DNA from: JAZKBN01 sp040388605
GTDB lineage: Bacteria > Bacteroidota > Bacteroidia > Cytophagales > Flexibacteraceae
NCBI GenBank assembly: GCA_040388605.1
Contig: JAZKBN010000041.1
Span: 57,251-121,250 of the forward strand
Reading direction: 5' to 3'
Length of the DNA: 64,000 nucleotides
The translations under genes were made by a program, and so were the position numbers. Positions within the stretch are counted from its first letter, which is position 1. The number at the start of each line of letters is the position of its first letter. A model generated the notes under the pieces. The model searched no databases. It was not told the DNA's origin and saw nothing but the letters and a program-made list of their open reading frames with translations. Positions 61,034 to 64,000 of this stretch are shown one piece after another.

Positions 61034-61747
61034 ATGAGCCTGCCGGAACCCGAAACAGCCCTTCCCAAACTGCCCAGCCTCACCCTGGTGCCCACACCCA
61101 TAGGCAACCTCGATGATATTACCCTGCGCGCCATTAAAGTATTACAGGCCGCAGACTGCATCCTGGCCGAGGATACCCGCCATACCGGCATGCTTTTAAA
61201 GCACCTCGGTATAAGCAGGCCCATGCAGAGCTACCATAACTTTAACGAGCACAGCGCCCTTGATTACCTCTGCACCCGCATGGAAAAAGGCGAGCGTTTT
61301 GCTATGGTATCTGATGCAGGTACGCCCGGCATATCTGACCCCGGCTTTTTGCTGGTGCGCGAATGCCTGCGAAGGGGTCTTAAAGCAGATTGCCTGCCCG
61401 GCGCTACCGCCTTTGTGCCCGCGCTCGTAAAATCGGGCCTGCCATCCGACAGTTTTGTGTTCGAAGGTTTCCTGCCCGTTAAAAAAGGCAGGCATACCAG
61501 GCTGCAATTCCTGAAAAACGAGGAGCGCACCATGATTTTCTACGAATCGCCGCACCGTTTGCTGAAAACACTTGAGCAGTTCGCCGACCCTGAGCTGTTC
61601 GGGTCCGAGCGACAAGCCAGCGTAAGCCGCGAGCTTACCAAGATGTTCGAGGAAACCATTAACGGCACCTTGCAGGAAATAATTCAGTATTTCAGCCCCA
61701 AAACCATTAAGGGCGAAATAGTTATAATAGTAGGCGGAAACAAATAA
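61034..61747 (+). CDS. rsmI: 16S rRNA 2'-O-methyltransferase (C1402)
   Basis: Methylates the ribose of C1402 in 16S rRNA with S-adenosylmethionine. 237 residues with the SPOUT/tetrapyrrole-methylase-like fold: TLVPTPIGNLDDIT near the start, CILAEDTRHT, VSDAGTPGISDPG, LPGATAFVPALVKSGLP and FYESPHRL. Stop and next start (lnt) are separated by one base, so they form an operon. Confidence 0.96.
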   Translation: MSLPEPETALPKLPSLTLVPTPIGNLDDITLRAIKVLQAADCILAEDTRHTGMLLKHLGISRPMQSYHNFNEHSALDYLCTRMEKGERFAMVSDAGTPGISDPGFLLVRECLRRGLKADCLPGATAFVPALVKSGLPSDSFVFEGFLPVKKGRHTRLQFLKNEERTMIFYESPHRLLKTLEQFADPELFGSERQASVSRELTKMFEETINGTLQEIIQYFSPKTIKGEIVIIVGGNK

Positions 61748-61748
61748 C

Positions 61749-63425
61749 ATGGGTAATACCGAAGACGATTCTTTAAAAGGCAATTTTCCGCAGGCAGCTT
61801 CAGGCTTAGACCTAAGCGATGCCGGCAATGCGCTTCCCGCCAAAAAAGGTCGCAAATACCATTGGAGCCTTTACCTGTTGCTCAGCCTCAGCAGCGGGGT
61901 TTTGCTCTCATCGGGCTGGCTGGCCCCGGCATTAACCCCGGTTATTTTCTTCGCCTGGATCCCGCTTTTCCGCCTTGAGCAAATGCTCGATGAAGAAGAA
62001 AACCGCGGCCGCGGTCGCCGTTTTTTTGGCTGGGCATACCTTTCCATGCTCAGCTGGAATATAATAAGTACCTGGTGGATAATTAACAGCACACTTTGGG
62101 GAGCCATTGCGGCATTCGTATTCAATGCCCTGTTTATGACCGTGCCCCTGGTGCTGTATCGCCGTACCCGGCGCTCATCGGGTGGCTTGGTGGGTGCCAT
62201 GGCATTGGTCTTTTACTGGCTCTGTTTCGAATACCTGCACCAAAATTGGGATCTCAGCTGGAGCTGGCTGAACCTAGGCCATGTTTTCGCGTTCAGGATT
62301 TGGGATGTGCAGTGGTACGAGTTTACAGGTCCGCTTGGCGGCAGCCTATGGATACTGGTAATTAACCTGCTCATTTTTACCGCCATGCGCCTGCCCCATA
62401 ACAAATGGCGATACCTCGGCAGCGCATTTGCCCTCTACGTAATTCCTGTGCTGTGGTCTTTATCATGGTCCTTTTCGCCCGACAGCAAGGTGGGTAACGA
62501 AAACGACCCTACCAAGCACCCCGTTAAAATAATAGTGCTTCAACCCAACGTTGACCCATATACCGCCAAGTTTGCCGGCACGCCTGAGTTTATACCCGTA
62601 GAGGAGCAAATCCGTCGCTTTATAGAGCTTACTGAAATGCGCCTCACCAAGGACTCCTGCATAGTGCTCTGGCCCGAAACGGCAGTAGACGAAGTGGTCA
62701 GCGAAGATAACCTTACCGGCAACACGCTTATTGTGCAGTTACAGGACTTCGCCGCCAAACACCCGACAATGACCCTGATTACCGGCCTGAGTACCTGGAA
62801 GCATTATGCAGATAAGGCCCATGCCACGCCTTCGGCCAGGTTCAGGGATGACCTCGGGTATTTTGATGTGTTTAATTCGGCATTGAGCATACAGCACGGG
62901 CAGCCCTTTCAGCTGTATCATAAAAGCATGCTGGTTCCGGGCGTGGAGCGACTGCCTTATCCTAAGTTTTTCGGGTTGCTTACCTCATTGTCTATAGAAT
63001 TGGGCGGGGCATCGGGCGGCTTAGGCTACCAGGATTACAGGTCGGTGTTTAAAACCGGGCAGGGGCCTATTGCCCCGGTAATATGCTACGAATCTGCTTA
63101 CGGCGATTACCTGACCGGCTTTATACGCAACGGCGCCCACATGATTGGTATAATTACCAACGACGGCTGGTGGGGTAATACCCCCGGTCACAAGCACCAT
63201 TGGGCTTATGCCAAGCTGCGTGCCATTGAAACCCGCAGGTACATAGCCCGTTCGGCCAACACCGGCATTTCGGGCTATATCGATCCTTCTGGCATAGAGA
63301 TGCAGATGCTTGAATACCTTGATGTCAATGTTTGCAACATAGGGAATGCCTTTAGCTCTTGCAATGATTGCTGCATGAGACGTAATGCCTCCTGCCGCCG
63401 TCACAAATCCACAAATGAGAGTTGA
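61749..63425 (+). CDS. lnt: Apolipoprotein N-acyltransferase, broken at its 3' end by a misjoin
   Basis: Adds the third acyl chain to lipoproteins at the inner membrane. 558 codons as read here. N-terminal membrane helices, then the nitrilase-like domain with the catalytic Glu in WPETAVDE-like position and the Cys in VICYESAYGD, and GIITNDGWWGNTPGHKHH. From about 63318 the reading frame no longer fits the family, because reversed sequence of another gene is joined here. The true C-terminus continues after the gap in 63450-63623. Confidence 0.9.
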   Translation: MGNTEDDSLKGNFPQAASGLDLSDAGNALPAKKGRKYHWSLYLLLSLSSGVLLSSGWLAPALTPVIFFAWIPLFRLEQMLDEEENRGRGRRFFGWAYLSMLSWNIISTWWIINSTLWGAIAAFVFNALFMTVPLVLYRRTRRSSGGLVGAMALVFYWLCFEYLHQNWDLSWSWLNLGHVFAFRIWDVQWYEFTGPLGGSLWILVINLLIFTAMRLPHNKWRYLGSAFALYVIPVLWSLSWSFSPDSKVGNENDPTKHPVKIIVLQPNVDPYTAKFAGTPEFIPVEEQIRRFIELTEMRLTKDSCIVLWPETAVDEVVSEDNLTGNTLIVQLQDFAAKHPTMTLITGLSTWKHYADKAHATPSARFRDDLGYFDVFNSALSIQHGQPFQLYHKSMLVPGVERLPYPKFFGLLTSLSIELGGASGGLGYQDYRSVFKTGQGPIAPVICYESAYGDYLTGFIRNGAHMIGIITNDGWWGNTPGHKHHWAYAKLRAIETRRYIARSANTGISGYIDPSGIEMQMLEYLDVNVCNIGNAFSSCNDCCMRRNASCRRHKSTNES

Positions 63426-63439
63426 GCTTGCTTCTACTG
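63318..63439 (-). pseudogene. Reversed fragment of a PEP-utilising enzyme (PtsI-like), misjoined
   Basis: The minus strand reads about 40 codons of a phosphohistidine domain, including GFVTAAGGITSHAAIIARAKG with the active-site His in GGITSHA. This is typical of enzyme I of the PTS or related PEP enzymes. It is embedded in the 3' part of lnt next to a gap and has no start or stop of its own, so it is a misplaced contig end rather than a gene. Confidence 0.7.
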
Positions 63440-63449
63440 NNNNNNNNNN
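63440..63449. other. Assembly gap (10 N) in lnt
   Basis: Ten N after the reversed PtsI-like piece. The lnt C-terminus resumes directly after it. Confidence 0.95.
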
Positions 63450-63623
63450 ATTAAATACCTCACCTTCTTTGTAAAGCACGGCGATTATATTGGCCGTTCG
63501 GCATCGTGGCTGGCCCTTTGGCTGATAATTTTTACCGACATCAGGGGAAGGGTGGTAAAGCGCCGGAAACGCAAAGGGGCAATTACAGGAGCCGCAATCT
63601 CAGGAGCAGCGGCAGCAGCCTGA
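63450..63623 (+). pseudogene. lnt: C-terminal part of lnt after the gap
   Basis: 57 codons in frame to TGA: KYLTFFVKHGDYIGR and a last membrane helix (SWLALWLIIFTD), then a basic tail. These match the C-terminal end of Lnt. About 15-20 residues of the normal sequence are missing between this part and the break. Confidence 0.75.
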
Positions 63624-63805
63624 TAAGGGCCGCCGGTATATGTAAGCCGGATTATAAAATGACCGTAATTGCAGGTTAGCTACAAGCGAAAAAAGAAGCT
63701 GTATTTTCGGCAACAAAAACACAGGACCGTCTAATAAGTGAGTAAGGCGGCTCTTATTTTTGTATTTTACCTTGAGTGGTTTTGCCGGAGAATTTGCTGA
63801 GCATG

Positions 63806-63900
63806 ACCATGTGATTACGGTTTAAAGTACCATCGGTTGCAGATAAAACAGGCCACCTGACTCCGGCAGAATGTAACCCACCGGGAACAAGCGCTCAAAG
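63806..63900. repeat. Four 24-bp imperfect repeats, IS21-like element end
   Basis: Sub-units starting near 63806, 63829, 63853 and 63877 share an ACCAT/CCACC core and are spaced 23-25 bases, as in the multiple terminal repeats of IS21-family elements. istA would start further right, outside the window. No transposase is visible, so the identification is tentative. Confidence 0.45.
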
Positions 63901-63945
63901 CTGTATAAGCAGTTATATTGGATAAATCAGCCACAATTCACATAG

Positions 63946-63972
63946 CCTGTCCCGTCCTGACATAGGTTGACA
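63946..63972. repeat. Terminal-repeat-like sequence
   Basis: The minus strand from 63972 reads TGTCAACCTATGTCAGGACG, which resembles the start of some insertion sequence terminal repeats (TG at the end). No partner repeat is visible in the window. Low confidence. Confidence 0.3.
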
Positions 63973-64000
63973 GCTCAAAATCATGAGCAGAAGCAACCCA

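Noticed and set aside
63318..63439. A natural fusion or nested gene in lnt
   Set aside because: The fragment has no start or stop, lies next to a gap and interrupts a conserved enzyme; a misjoin is simpler.

Overview
The window comes from a member of the Bacteroidota, probably near Chitinophagales or Sphingobacteriales. This rests on several large secreted proteins that end in type A sorting domains of the type IX secretion system (T9SS), on starts with almost no Shine-Dalgarno sequence, on the long His-rich AtpB, and on an exact TAnnTTTG promoter element near 26906. The sequence is a draft scaffold with five runs of N (33940, 44814, 46644, 58650, 63440). At least one join, in lnt at about 63318-63449, is chimeric.

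Layout, 1-20 kb: the 3'-truncated end of a secreted protein (minus strand), an AAA ATPase plus PIN-like nuclease pair, two overlapping unknown genes, and an F1Fo ATP synthase operon (I-like, a, c, b, delta, alpha; minus strand) that ends in a terminator without a gamma gene. Next come a T9SS protein, a VapBC-type module, two tRNA-Leu genes, a nitronate monooxygenase/FabK-like gene with a DCC thiol oxidoreductase, fabD, two tandem paralogous secreted proteins and a luciferase-like flavin oxidoreductase.

20-38.6 kb: a cluster of small membrane, secreted and lipoproteins of unknown function, a DUF349 protein, the site-2 protease RseP, an AbiE-like regulator/nucleotidyltransferase pair behind a 47-bp palindrome, a threonyl-tRNA synthetase without a TGS domain, and a giant (about 2750 residues) protein of NHL propellers and Ig-like modules.

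38.7-64 kb: a two-gene module with an ADP-ribosyltransferase-like protein and an unlisted 59-residue partner, an FG-GAP T9SS protein, a membrane protein with murB, a HipT/HipS-like pair in unusual order, tRNA-Cys, hutI, a second NHL protein, an M61 peptidase, a GT4 glycosyltransferase with an apparent CTG start, a secreted GH13 alpha-amylase, small paralogous proteins, a Fic protein preceded by three 72-bp tandem repeats that each hold a micro-ORF, rsmI, lnt (broken), and an IS21-like element end.

The general picture is housekeeping genes (ATP synthesis, fatty acid and envelope synthesis, translation) interspersed with at least six small toxin-antitoxin or defence-like modules and with T9SS cargo for polysaccharide use and surface functions. 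The most interesting items are the ART-like module with its tiny partner, the micro-ORF repeats before fic, the reversed Hip pair, and the AAA/PIN pair.
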